NCBI RefSeq assembly: GCF_014200605.1
Contig: NZ_JACHCE010000001.1
Location: 806,001-870,000, forward strand
DNA: 64,000 nucleotides
Direction of reading: 5' to 3'
Source: Pedobacter cryoconitis
GTDB taxonomy: Bacteria > Bacteroidota > Bacteroidia > Sphingobacteriales > Sphingobacteriaceae
The notes under the pieces were generated by a model. The model was not told the DNA's origin and made no database searches. It was given only the letters and a program-made list of their open reading frames with translations. Both the position numbers and the translations under genes were made by a program. Positions 23,690 to 31,065 of the stretch are shown here, piece after piece. Positions within the stretch are counted from its first letter, which is position 1. Each line of letters starts with the position of its first letter.

Positions 23690-25258
23690 ATGGATCAGAC
23701 TCAAAGTTTCTGGCAATTTGTAATACAGCAATCTGATAAATTATGGAGTCAGACCTGGGCACATATTGGGCTTACCCTGATTTCTTTGGTTATCGCTATT
23801 CTGATTGCGGTCCCTGTTGGGATTTTAATCACGAGAAAGCAAAAATTATCGGGTATTGTTTTAGGTTTTGCAGGGATATTACAGACTATCCCAAGTATCG
23901 CTTTGCTTGGAGTTTTGATCCCTTTTTTAGGCATTGGACCTAAGCCAGCAATCCTGGCACTTTTTCTTTATGCGCTTTTACCGATTATCAGAAATACCTA
24001 CACGGGTATTATGGAGGTTAATCCCGCAGTAGTGGACGCTGCCAAAGGGATGGGCATGAGCAGATGGCAAATTCTGATGAAGGTAGAATTGCCGCTTGCA
24101 TTTCCGGTTTTGATGGCTGGTATCCGCACAGCCACAGTAATTAATGTAGGTGTGGCGACTTTGGCAGCTTATATTGCTGCGGGTGGTTTAGGTGAGTTTA
24201 TCTTCGGCGGTATCGCTTTAAATAATTCCAATATGATCCTTGCAGGTGCTATTCCTGCTGCTTTACTGGCTATTTTACTGGATTTTTTATTATCGCTGGT
24301 TCAAAAGCTCAATTTAAAAAGTATCCGTATTTCTTATTTAGTACTTCCTTTTATCTTCATTACCCTGAGCTCTTTTTATTTGCTGCCTACGCAGATTGGC
24401 GGGAAAATGTTAGGTGGTTTTACACCCGAATTTATGGGGAGGGAAGATGGTTATCTGGGTTTGAAAAAAACATATAAACTAGGTATTGAAACAGTCGTGA
24501 TCAGCGATGCCGTTATGTATAAAGCTGCTTTTGAGAAAAAACTGGACGTAATTAGTGGTTATAGTACTGACGGAAGACTGAAAGCCTATGATTTAGTCAT
24601 TCTAAAAGACGATAAACATATTTTTCCTCCTTATTATGCGGCTCCCGTGGTCAGGCAGGAAGTGCTGGATCAGCATCCTGAATTGGAGGGGGTATTAAAC
24701 CTGTTATCGGGTTTTATTAATGATTCAACTATGACTGCGCTGAATTATAAAGTAGATCAGCTGAAAGAAACTCCAGAGAAAGTAGCTCTGGATTTTGCCA
24801 AAGCCCATCATTTTTATAAACCAGCAAGGGTTCCGGGAAAAGGGACAATAAGGATAGGTTCTAAGATATTTGGTGAACAATATATTCTTGCCCAGTTATA
24901 TAAAATATTGATCAGAGGAAATACGGATTTAGATGTGATTACCAAAACCGGACTGGGGGGCACAAAAATATGTTTTGATGCACTGACTAATAATCAGATA
25001 GATTTCTATCCTGAGTATACAGGAACAGGGTTTTTGGTGCTGTTAAAACCAGACAGGAAAACTATAAACAGATTAGCAGGTGATGTTAAAGGTGTATATA
25101 GTTATGTGAGTGATGGATTTAAACAGCAGTTTAATATCAAGTGGCTTAAACCTATAGGTTTTAATAATGCCTATGCTTTGATGATGCGGAGAGAACAGGC
25201 ACAAAGTTTGCAGATTGAAACTATAACAGACTTAACCAACCATCTAAATCAAAATTAA
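23690..25258 (+). CDS. ABC importer permease fused to a circularly permuted substrate-binding domain (EgtU-like)
   Basis: The 522-residue protein has an OpuC-type permease at 20-207 (TWAHIGLTLISLVIAILIAVP, EAA-like VDAAKGMGMSRWQI) and one more helix at about 212-232. The binding domain follows, but its halves are in swapped order. Residues 242-375 are what is normally the C-terminal half (TPEFMGREDGYLGLKKTY, DVISGYSTDGRLKAYDL, FPPYYAAPV, LNYKVD). Residues 385-522 are the normal N-terminal half (IRIGSKIFGEQYIL, IDFYPEYTGTGF, TITDL). In OpuCC/ProX the order is IRIG first. The ATG at 23690, one base after the ATPase stop, is preferred over an in-frame start at 23660. Ergothioneine as substrate is inferred from egtB and egtD next to it. 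Confidence 0.88.
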   Translation: MDQTQSFWQFVIQQSDKLWSQTWAHIGLTLISLVIAILIAVPVGILITRKQKLSGIVLGFAGILQTIPSIALLGVLIPFLGIGPKPAILALFLYALLPIIRNTYTGIMEVNPAVVDAAKGMGMSRWQILMKVELPLAFPVLMAGIRTATVINVGVATLAAYIAAGGLGEFIFGGIALNNSNMILAGAIPAALLAILLDFLLSLVQKLNLKSIRISYLVLPFIFITLSSFYLLPTQIGGKMLGGFTPEFMGREDGYLGLKKTYKLGIETVVISDAVMYKAAFEKKLDVISGYSTDGRLKAYDLVILKDDKHIFPPYYAAPVVRQEVLDQHPELEGVLNLLSGFINDSTMTALNYKVDQLKETPEKVALDFAKAHHFYKPARVPGKGTIRIGSKIFGEQYILAQLYKILIRGNTDLDVITKTGLGGTKICFDALTNNQIDFYPEYTGTGFLVLLKPDRKTINRLAGDVKGVYSYVSDGFKQQFNIKWLKPIGFNNAYALMMRREQAQSLQIETITDLTNHLNQN

Positions 25259-25259
25259 T

Positions 25260-26408
25260 ATGTCACTTTGGGAGCAATACTCCGTAGTGAGGTCGCATAG
25301 CGTATTGATATGTGACCAACTGCAAAAAGAAGACTATGTGGTACAACCGACGGAAGAAGTTAGTCCGCCAAAGTGGCATCTTGGCCATACCACCTGGTTT
25401 TTTGAAACCTTTATTTTAATTCCACATGCCGTCGCCTATCAATTGTTTAATGCTGATTATAACTATGTTTTCAATAGTTATTATGAAAGTATAGGAGCAA
25501 GGGTAATCCGTACGGACAGGGGGAATCTGAGTCGTCCAACTGTAGATGATATTTTTCATTACCGGGCTTACGTAGATGAGGCGATGGAAAAGTTCCTGCG
25601 ATGTGGTGTCAGTAAAGAGGTAGAAGAACTCTTGATTTTGGGTTTAAACCATGAACAACAGCATCAGGAGCTATTATGGTATGATATCAAATATATATTA
25701 GGCCATAATCCACTTTTCCCGGCCTATGCTATAGATAATATAGAAAAAGGGCTTACCCTTTCTGAACAGGGATGGGCTGCTTTTAAAGAAGGTGTACAGG
25801 AGATAGGTCATCAGGGCGATTCTTTTCATTTCGATAATGAATTAGGCAGACATAAAGTATATGTACAGAACTTCAGTATATCCACCCGGTTAGTTAGTAA
25901 TCAGGAATACCTGGAATTTATACAGGCTGGAGGGTATCAGGATTTTAGCCTTTGGCATGCCCAGGGATGGGACTGGCTTAATGAAAAACATATTACTGCC
26001 CCTTTGTACTGGTACGAAATACATGGACAATGGCATCGCTATAGTTTATCCGGGCTTGAACCTTTGAAAATGAATTCACCAGTTTCCAATATCAGCTATT
26101 ATGAGGCATCTGCCTATGCGCAATGGAGAGGAATGCGTCTGCCTACTGAATTTGAGTGGGAAGTCGCATCAGCATCATTTGAATGGGGTAAACTATGGGA
26201 ATGGACTGAAAGTGCTTATCTGCCTTATCCGGGTTTTTCTAAAGCTGCGGGTGCCCTGGGAGAATATAACGGTAAATTCATGGTTAATCAGAAAGTGCTG
26301 CGTGGGGCCTCTGTAGCTACACCTTTAAATCACAGCAGAAATACTTACAGAAATTTCTTTCACCCTGATATGCGCTGGATGTTTAGCGGAATCAGGCTTG
26401 CAAAATAA
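25260..26408 (+). CDS. egtB: Ergothioneine sulfoxide synthase EgtB
   Basis: The 382-residue protein joins a DinB-type iron-binding domain (1-150) to an FGE-sulfatase/C-type-lectin-like domain (170-380: GMRLPTEFEWEVA, WEWTESAYLPYPGF, HSRNTYRNFF). The three iron ligands are visible: His43 in KWHLGHTTWFFE and the pair His131, His135 in NHEQQHQE. EgtB uses O2 and Fe(II) to attach a cysteine-containing thiol to trimethylhistidine. No egtA or egtC is in the operon, so cysteine instead of gamma-glutamylcysteine is the likely sulfur donor (inferred). Slightly short for the family. Starts one base after the importer stop. Confidence 0.93.
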   Translation: MSLWEQYSVVRSHSVLICDQLQKEDYVVQPTEEVSPPKWHLGHTTWFFETFILIPHAVAYQLFNADYNYVFNSYYESIGARVIRTDRGNLSRPTVDDIFHYRAYVDEAMEKFLRCGVSKEVEELLILGLNHEQQHQELLWYDIKYILGHNPLFPAYAIDNIEKGLTLSEQGWAAFKEGVQEIGHQGDSFHFDNELGRHKVYVQNFSISTRLVSNQEYLEFIQAGGYQDFSLWHAQGWDWLNEKHITAPLYWYEIHGQWHRYSLSGLEPLKMNSPVSNISYYEASAYAQWRGMRLPTEFEWEVASASFEWGKLWEWTESAYLPYPGFSKAAGALGEYNGKFMVNQKVLRGASVATPLNHSRNTYRNFFHPDMRWMFSGIRLAK

Positions 26409-26412
26409 TCAT

Positions 26413-27351
26413 ATGGATCAATTTCTAAAAGAGGTTCTACAAGACCTTAGTCAACCACAAAAGACTTTAAACCCAAAGTATTTTTACGATGGTAAAGGAG
26501 ATAAACTTTTTCAGGAAATCATGAATTGCCCTGAATATTATCCCACTAATTGTGAAAAGGAGATTTTTAGAGAAAGGTTTAAAGATCTGGCCATAACCCT
26601 TAAAAATGGTTTTAATAATTTTGACCTGGTAGAAATGGGTGCTGGTGATGCAACTAAATCCAGTTATCTGCTGAAAGAATTAGTAGATACAAATGTAGAT
26701 TTTACTTATATGCCTATTGATATTTCTTCGACTATGATTGCGCATTTAGAAAAGTCATTGCCTGAGAAAATTGAAGGTCTTAAAGTACAGGGGCTCAATG
26801 GTGAGTATTTTGATATGCTCGAAAAAGCAAACCGGATTTCTTCGAGGAAAAAGGTTGTTTTAATGCTTGGCGGGAATATTGGTAACGAAACTCCCGAAAA
26901 TGCAATTGAATTTTGCCGTAAACTAAGGGCTTCTTTACAGGAAGGGGATTTGGTATTGATAGGTTTTGACCTGAAAAAGAATCCGCATACTATTCTTGCC
27001 GCCTATAATGATGCAGCTGGTTTTACCCGTGATTTTAATCTGAATTTGCTGTATAGGATAAATGATGAACTGGGCGGTGATTTTGATATTTCTCAGTTTG
27101 AACATTATCCAAATTATGACCCGATAACCGGTGCCTGTAAGAGTTACCTGGTCAGTAAAACTGAACAAAGGGTCAATATCGCTGATCATACATTTCAGTT
27201 TAGGCAGAATGAAGTCATTTATATGGAGATTTCTCAAAAATACAGTGTAGAAGAGACAGAAAATATTGCTAAAATATCAGGATTTAAAACGGTGAAACAC
27301 TTCTTTGATCATAAGAAATGGTTTGTCGATACAGTTTGGCAATGTATATAA
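26413..27351 (+). CDS. egtD: L-histidine N-alpha-methyltransferase EgtD
   Basis: A SAM-dependent methyltransferase that turns histidine into trimethylhistidine (hercynine), the first step of ergothioneine synthesis. The 312 residues show the EgtD hallmarks: LNPKYFYDGKGDKLFQEIMNCPEYYPT at the start, the SAM-binding DLVEMGAGDATKSSYLL, YMPIDISSTMIAH, LGGNIGNETPE and LVLIGFDLKKNP. I take the ATG at 26413 (MDQFLKEV), five bases after the egtB stop; an upstream TTG at 26398 would overlap egtB. Last gene of the operon, followed by a terminator. Confidence 0.94.
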   Translation: MDQFLKEVLQDLSQPQKTLNPKYFYDGKGDKLFQEIMNCPEYYPTNCEKEIFRERFKDLAITLKNGFNNFDLVEMGAGDATKSSYLLKELVDTNVDFTYMPIDISSTMIAHLEKSLPEKIEGLKVQGLNGEYFDMLEKANRISSRKKVVLMLGGNIGNETPENAIEFCRKLRASLQEGDLVLIGFDLKKNPHTILAAYNDAAGFTRDFNLNLLYRINDELGGDFDISQFEHYPNYDPITGACKSYLVSKTEQRVNIADHTFQFRQNEVIYMEISQKYSVEETENIAKISGFKTVKHFFDHKKWFVDTVWQCI

Positions 27352-27360
27352 TCAGTTTGT

Positions 27361-27424
27361 AAATCGGGTTCCGATTTATTGCTAAAGGCTTAATTACTCC
27401 TTATAGAGTGGTTAGGCCTTTTTT
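27361..27424 (+). terminator. Terminator of the ergothioneine operon
   Basis: A first small hairpin, AAATCGG/CCGATTT at 27361-27377, is followed by a longer stem AAAGGCTTAATTACTC (27384-27399) with GAGTGGTTAGGCCTTT (27406-27421), paired through two G-U pairs, then a T-run. Confidence 0.75.
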
Positions 27425-27480
27425 ATTGTCAGTCATTTGTCCGGGAATCAAATTATTGTCAATTTCTTCTGTTTAATAGG

Positions 27481-27508
27481 TATATCGGGAAAAGTCGATA
27501 TATCTTTG
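27481..27508 (+). promoter_or_regulatory. ArsR operator dyad overlapping a -7 box
   Basis: TATATCG (27481-27487) and its exact reverse complement CGATATA (27496-27502) are separated by 8 bases and overlap TATCTTTG (27501-27508), a perfect -7 box. The ATG follows 4 bases after the box. This is the usual arrangement for self-repression by an ArsR-type protein and suggests a leaderless or nearly leaderless mRNA. Confidence 0.6.
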
Positions 27509-27512
27509 TCCT

Positions 27513-27812
27513 ATGGATCAGGTAGAAGTTTTTAAAGCGTTGTCAAATAAGACGAGATTAATGATTTTGCAGTGGCTGAAAGAGCCCGAATTACATTTTC
27601 CTCCACAAGACAGAGATATTAAAGAGGTTGGTGTTTGTGTAGGGCAAATACATCTTAAGGCGCAGCTGACACAATCAACAGTTTCTGAATACTTATCTAT
27701 TCTCCAGAGAACTGGTTTGATAGAAGCAACCCGGATAGGCCAGTGGACCTATTACAAAAGAAACGAGGCAGCCTGTCTTGAGCTCAAACAATTAATAGAA
27801 ATTTCAATATAA
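27513..27812 (+). CDS. ArsR-family winged-helix repressor
   Basis: A 99-residue helix-turn-helix protein: MDQVEVFKALSNKTRLMILQWL, then AQLTQSTVSEYLSILQRTGLIEATRIGQWTYYKR is the recognition helix and wing. The middle has an insertion (HFPPQDRDIKEVGVCVGQIH) with one Cys. A classical ELCVCDL metal site is missing, so it is probably not a metal sensor and may respond to a redox or organic signal (inference). It is followed 12 bases later by an Old Yellow Enzyme gene that it probably controls, via the dyad just upstream. Confidence 0.88.
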   Translation: MDQVEVFKALSNKTRLMILQWLKEPELHFPPQDRDIKEVGVCVGQIHLKAQLTQSTVSEYLSILQRTGLIEATRIGQWTYYKRNEAACLELKQLIEISI

Positions 27813-27824
27813 AATTAAATAGCT

Positions 27825-28925
27825 ATGAATACAAACAGTTTGTTCCAGCCCTTTAAGCTGAAAACATTGAACATGAAAAACAGGTTCGTTATGGCACCAA
27901 TGACAAGGTCATTTTCACCTGATGGCATACCGACAGCCGATGTTGCTGATTATTACCGTAAAAGAGCTGCTGGTGATGTAGGGTTGATTTTATCAGAAGG
28001 TACTGTGATTGACCGTCCTTCTTCATCAAATGACCCTAATATCCCTCATTTCTATGGAGAAAAAGCACTGGCTGGCTGGAATAGAGTGATTCAGGATGTT
28101 CACACTGCAGGGGGACAAATGGGGCCGCAAATCTGGCATCAGGGCATACAGGCTGATCATAGATCTGGCTGGCTACCTTCTGCAGAATTTGAAGGACCGT
28201 CGGGGTTTGTTAATCCGGGAGAGTCAAAAGGAAAAGCAATGACCGAAAGCGATATTGCAGATGCTATTTTATCTTATGGCCGTGCGGCGTCAGATGCTAA
28301 AAAACTGGGATTTGATACGGTAGAAATACATGGAGCGCATGGATATCTGATAGATCAGTTTTTCTGGGATCAGGTAAACCACCGTACTGATAATTATGGC
28401 GGTAAAACCCTGGCAGAACGCAGCCGTTTTGCTGTAGAAGTTGTAAAAGAAGTACGCAGACAGGTAGGTGATGATTTTGCTGTTATCCTGCGTTTATCAC
28501 AATGGAAACCTCAGGATTATAATTTTAAACTTGCAGCCAATCCTGCGGAAATGGATAGCTGGTTAAATCCTATAGTAGACGCAGGTGTAGATATTTTACA
28601 TTGTTCACAACGTCGTTTCTGGGAACCTGAGTTTGAAGGTTCAGATTTAAACTTTGCAGGATGGGCTAAGAAAATAACTGGCGCTGCAACCATAACAGTA
28701 GGTTCGGTAGGCTTGAATGGAGACTTTACGGCGGCTTTCCGTGGTGAAGCTTCACAACCAAGTTCTCTGGATGAACTGGTGAGAAGAATGGATAGAGGCG
28801 ATTTTGATCTTGTAGCAGTAGGAAGACCTCTTTTAGCTGATCCGGCCTGGGTACAGAAAATTCATGCTGGTCGTGTTGATGAATTACAAGGGTTTACTAG
28901 CGCGGCTTTAGCTGAACTGGTATAA
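27825..28925 (+). CDS. Old Yellow Enzyme-family alkene reductase
   Basis: A 366-residue FMN-dependent ene-reductase: LFQPFKLKTLNMKNRFVMAPMTRSFSPDGIPT at the start, the substrate-side His pair replaced by QIWHQGIQAD, HGAHGYLIDQFFWDQVNHRTDNYGG, and the FMN-binding VGSVGLNGDF and LVAVGRPLLADPAWVQK at the end. It reduces activated C=C bonds with NAD(P)H, usually as part of electrophile or nitro-compound detoxification. With the upstream ArsR gene (12-base gap) it forms a two-gene operon. The physiological substrate is unknown. Confidence 0.92.
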   Translation: MNTNSLFQPFKLKTLNMKNRFVMAPMTRSFSPDGIPTADVADYYRKRAAGDVGLILSEGTVIDRPSSSNDPNIPHFYGEKALAGWNRVIQDVHTAGGQMGPQIWHQGIQADHRSGWLPSAEFEGPSGFVNPGESKGKAMTESDIADAILSYGRAASDAKKLGFDTVEIHGAHGYLIDQFFWDQVNHRTDNYGGKTLAERSRFAVEVVKEVRRQVGDDFAVILRLSQWKPQDYNFKLAANPAEMDSWLNPIVDAGVDILHCSQRRFWEPEFEGSDLNFAGWAKKITGAATITVGSVGLNGDFTAAFRGEASQPSSLDELVRRMDRGDFDLVAVGRPLLADPAWVQKIHAGRVDELQGFTSAALAELV

Positions 28926-28952
28926 AAGGTTTGTTAAGAAAACACTTAAAAA

Positions 28953-29024
28953 TGCCCCCAAAATGCACTGCCCCCAAAATGCACTGCCCCCAAAAAGTTA
29001 GACACTATTTGGGGGTATTTTTTT
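28953..29024. repeat. Short direct repeats with an IS-end-like terminator hairpin
   Basis: Three consecutive copies of TGCCCCCAAAATGCAC begin at 28953, 28969 and 28985, the third diverging into AAAAGTTAGACACTA. CCCCCAAA (28987-28994) and TTTGGGGG (29008-29015) then form a hairpin followed by TATTTTTTT, a likely terminator after the Old Yellow Enzyme gene. 'TGCCCCCAAAAAGTTAGACAC' resembles the ends of IS3-type elements, so this may be a remnant; no transposase is present. Confidence 0.6.
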
Positions 29025-29041
29025 ATTCCATAAATTAGCGT

Positions 29042-29413
29042 ATGCAATCATCAATCAAGGTAAATGGCTCATTGGTATCCGGTATTTTATCAGGCTTAAA
29101 TAATTCATCAGATGCTTTAAAAGAGAGACTTATTCAATTGATTAATGTATATTCAGATCAGCTTGCCTATATGCTGCTGGCTTATCATCCCCGGGAAAAG
29201 GTAAGCAGTATACAGGTTATCGCCGATAGTATTCATTTAAATATTCCTGAAGTGATCACTTTAAAAATTCAGTATGCATTGGAAGAATTTAGTGTTTGCA
29301 GTGCAATAGATACTTTGCAGCTGGAAAAGATGACGCTAACAATGCTGATTGATCAGAAGACAAAAGAATTGGAGATAAAAGGGGAGTACTGGCCGGAACG
29401 GGATCCGGATTAA
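29042..29413 (+). CDS. Protein of unknown function (123 aa)
   Basis: I do not recognise the family. The product is probably cytosolic and mostly helical (DALKERLIQLINVYSDQLAYMLLAY, VITLKIQYALEEFSVCSAIDTLQLEKMTLTMLIDQKTKELEIKG). A short stretch, REKVSSIQVIADSIHLNIPEVITL, could be a degenerate helix-turn-helix, but this is not secure. It lies alone between the OYE operon terminator and the convergent terminator before the OmpA gene. Confidence 0.55.
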   Translation: MQSSIKVNGSLVSGILSGLNNSSDALKERLIQLINVYSDQLAYMLLAYHPREKVSSIQVIADSIHLNIPEVITLKIQYALEEFSVCSAIDTLQLEKMTLTMLIDQKTKELEIKGEYWPERDPD

Positions 29414-29456
29414 ATTGATAATAATCTATAGCTAAGCCTAAAATCGTGGTATAAAA

Positions 29457-29491
29457 AAAGAAGGTGTCCTTTTGAGACACCTTCTTTTTTT
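29457..29491. terminator. Bidirectional terminator
   Basis: AAGAAGGTGTC (29458-29468) pairs perfectly with GACACCTTCTT (29476-29486); a T-run follows on the plus strand and an A-run precedes, so it serves both the plus-strand ORF and the minus-strand OmpA gene. Confidence 0.9.
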
Positions 29492-29512
29492 ATTGATTAA
29501 GCTTTATTCAGA

Positions 29513-30844
29513 TTAAAATAAAGAGAATTCAACTCTTCTGTTTTTCTGACGTCCAGCTGCAGTTTTGTTAGATGCAATTGGTTGGTTTGGACCGTAACCA
29601 GTAGCTTCGATACGTGATGCATTAGCACCTTGTGAAACTAAATAAGTTTTGATCGCTTCAGCTCTGTCTTTAGAAAGACGTAAGTTGATAGCCATTGAAC
29701 CAGTGTTATCTGTGTGACCAGCTAATTTCAAGCTAAAGTTTTTCTCTACTAATAAAGCAGCAACTCTGTTTAAAGTGTTGTAAGAAGTAGCACGGATAGT
29801 AGATTTACCTAAGTCAAACTCTAAGTTTCTGATTGCTTCATCAACAACTTTACGATCTTCAGCAGTAACAATTACTTTTTCTTTGATAATTTGTTTTGGT
29901 GTTTTTAAAGGACAACCAGAACCATCAACAACTGTATTCGGTGGAGTTCCAGGACATTTGTCAAATTTGTTAGCTACACCATCTCCATCTTCATCACCCA
30001 TATCTTTAGCATATTGCTCCTGATCTCTCAATCTGTTTTGCTCAGAAGTAGATAATGCTCTTCTTAACTCAGCACTTTCAGCTGCACTTTCTTCACGAAC
30101 TGCTGCGATTGCACTGAAGTTTTGTAATTGAGAAGTTCCTCTTTTACCAAGAGCGATCTCAACACCAGCATGTGCATAAGTGAATTTGTCATTAGCTGCA
30201 CTTTGTACACCGTCAAAGTTGTTAGTTTTCATGAAGTTAACTGTATAACCTAAATCAAGGTTAACACCTTTTGATAATCCAACTTTGAAACCTGCTCCAA
30301 CCGGGATAAACCAGTGCTCTCCATAACCTGTGCTTCCAGCAGGAGTAGCAGCTGATCCAACTGCATTTGTATTTGCACTTGAAGACATGTAACCAGCACC
30401 AGCTGTTAAATAAGGTGAAAGTACAGTACGTTTGTGGTTTAAGCTCATGTTAGCGATGGTAAAGTTACCACTAACAGCTGCTGACCAGTCAATACGGGTT
30501 TCGAAACTTGTATTTTGTTGTGTATTACCATCAACATTAGCTCTCAGACCTTTTACTTTACCAGCAAGGAAGTCAGCCTGGATACCAAATCCTGGAAGAA
30601 TTTGTTTCTTGATGTAACCTCCGTAACCCCAGCTCTCCTGAGGAGTACTAAAATCACCATTAGATCTGTTATTGAAAGGAGTGTAGTGAGTTAACATACC
30701 ACCATTTAATCCTATTGACCACGTACGGAAATTTTTCTTGTCGAAGCGTTTTGTTGTATCAGGGGTAACATCCTGAGCAAACAACGAGGTTGATAGTCCT
30801 ACCAAGGAAAGTACCAACACTGATTTTGTAATTCTTGAGTTCAT
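29513..30844 (-). CDS. OmpA-family outer-membrane protein
   Basis: A 443-residue protein. The signal peptide ends at SLFAQ (residue 24). Residues 35-245 form a beta-barrel (WSIGLNGGMLTHYTPF, GYGGYIKKQILPGFGIQADF, AGAGYMSSSAN, VNLDLGYTVNFMK). A linker with a thrombospondin-type-3-like Ca-binding repeat follows (DEDGDGVANKFDKCPGTP). An OmpA C-terminal peptidoglycan-binding domain ends it (LEFDLGKSTIRATSYNTLNRVA, LAGHTDNTGS, NLRLSKDRAEAIKTYLVSQG, GRQKNRRVEFSLF). It links the outer membrane to the cell wall and is probably abundant, as the codon choice near the end suggests. Stand-alone gene. Confidence 0.93.
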   Translation of the reverse strand: MNSRITKSVLVLSLVGLSTSLFAQDVTPDTTKRFDKKNFRTWSIGLNGGMLTHYTPFNNRSNGDFSTPQESWGYGGYIKKQILPGFGIQADFLAGKVKGLRANVDGNTQQNTSFETRIDWSAAVSGNFTIANMSLNHKRTVLSPYLTAGAGYMSSSANTNAVGSAATPAGSTGYGEHWFIPVGAGFKVGLSKGVNLDLGYTVNFMKTNNFDGVQSAANDKFTYAHAGVEIALGKRGTSQLQNFSAIAAVREESAAESAELRRALSTSEQNRLRDQEQYAKDMGDEDGDGVANKFDKCPGTPPNTVVDGSGCPLKTPKQIIKEKVIVTAEDRKVVDEAIRNLEFDLGKSTIRATSYNTLNRVAALLVEKNFSLKLAGHTDNTGSMAINLRLSKDRAEAIKTYLVSQGANASRIEATGYGPNQPIASNKTAAGRQKNRRVEFSLF

Positions 30845-31065
30845 CTTTATTTATAGTTAGATATTAAACCTTCAGTTCTCTACTGAATGATTAGCCAACA
30901 CGTAATAATCCTGCCAATTGGTGGGTTTTGAAGGATTAAAAAATAAAAATAACTGATAATGAGTGCTTTATAGGGGTGATTGATGTTAATTTTAAAACTG
31001 ACTATTCTCTGCCAAAGTTCAATGGACTGTATAGTATTTACTACAAAAAAGCTTTTTTACTAAAT

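Noticed and set aside
23660..23690. Start of the permease gene at 23660
   Set aside because: It would overlap the ATPase gene by 29 bases; the ATG at 23690 fits the 1-base coupling and the permease family start.
27513..27812. Metal-sensing ArsR/SmtB
   Set aside because: The typical ELCVCDL metal-binding motif is missing, and the target gene is an ene-reductase, not a metal pump.
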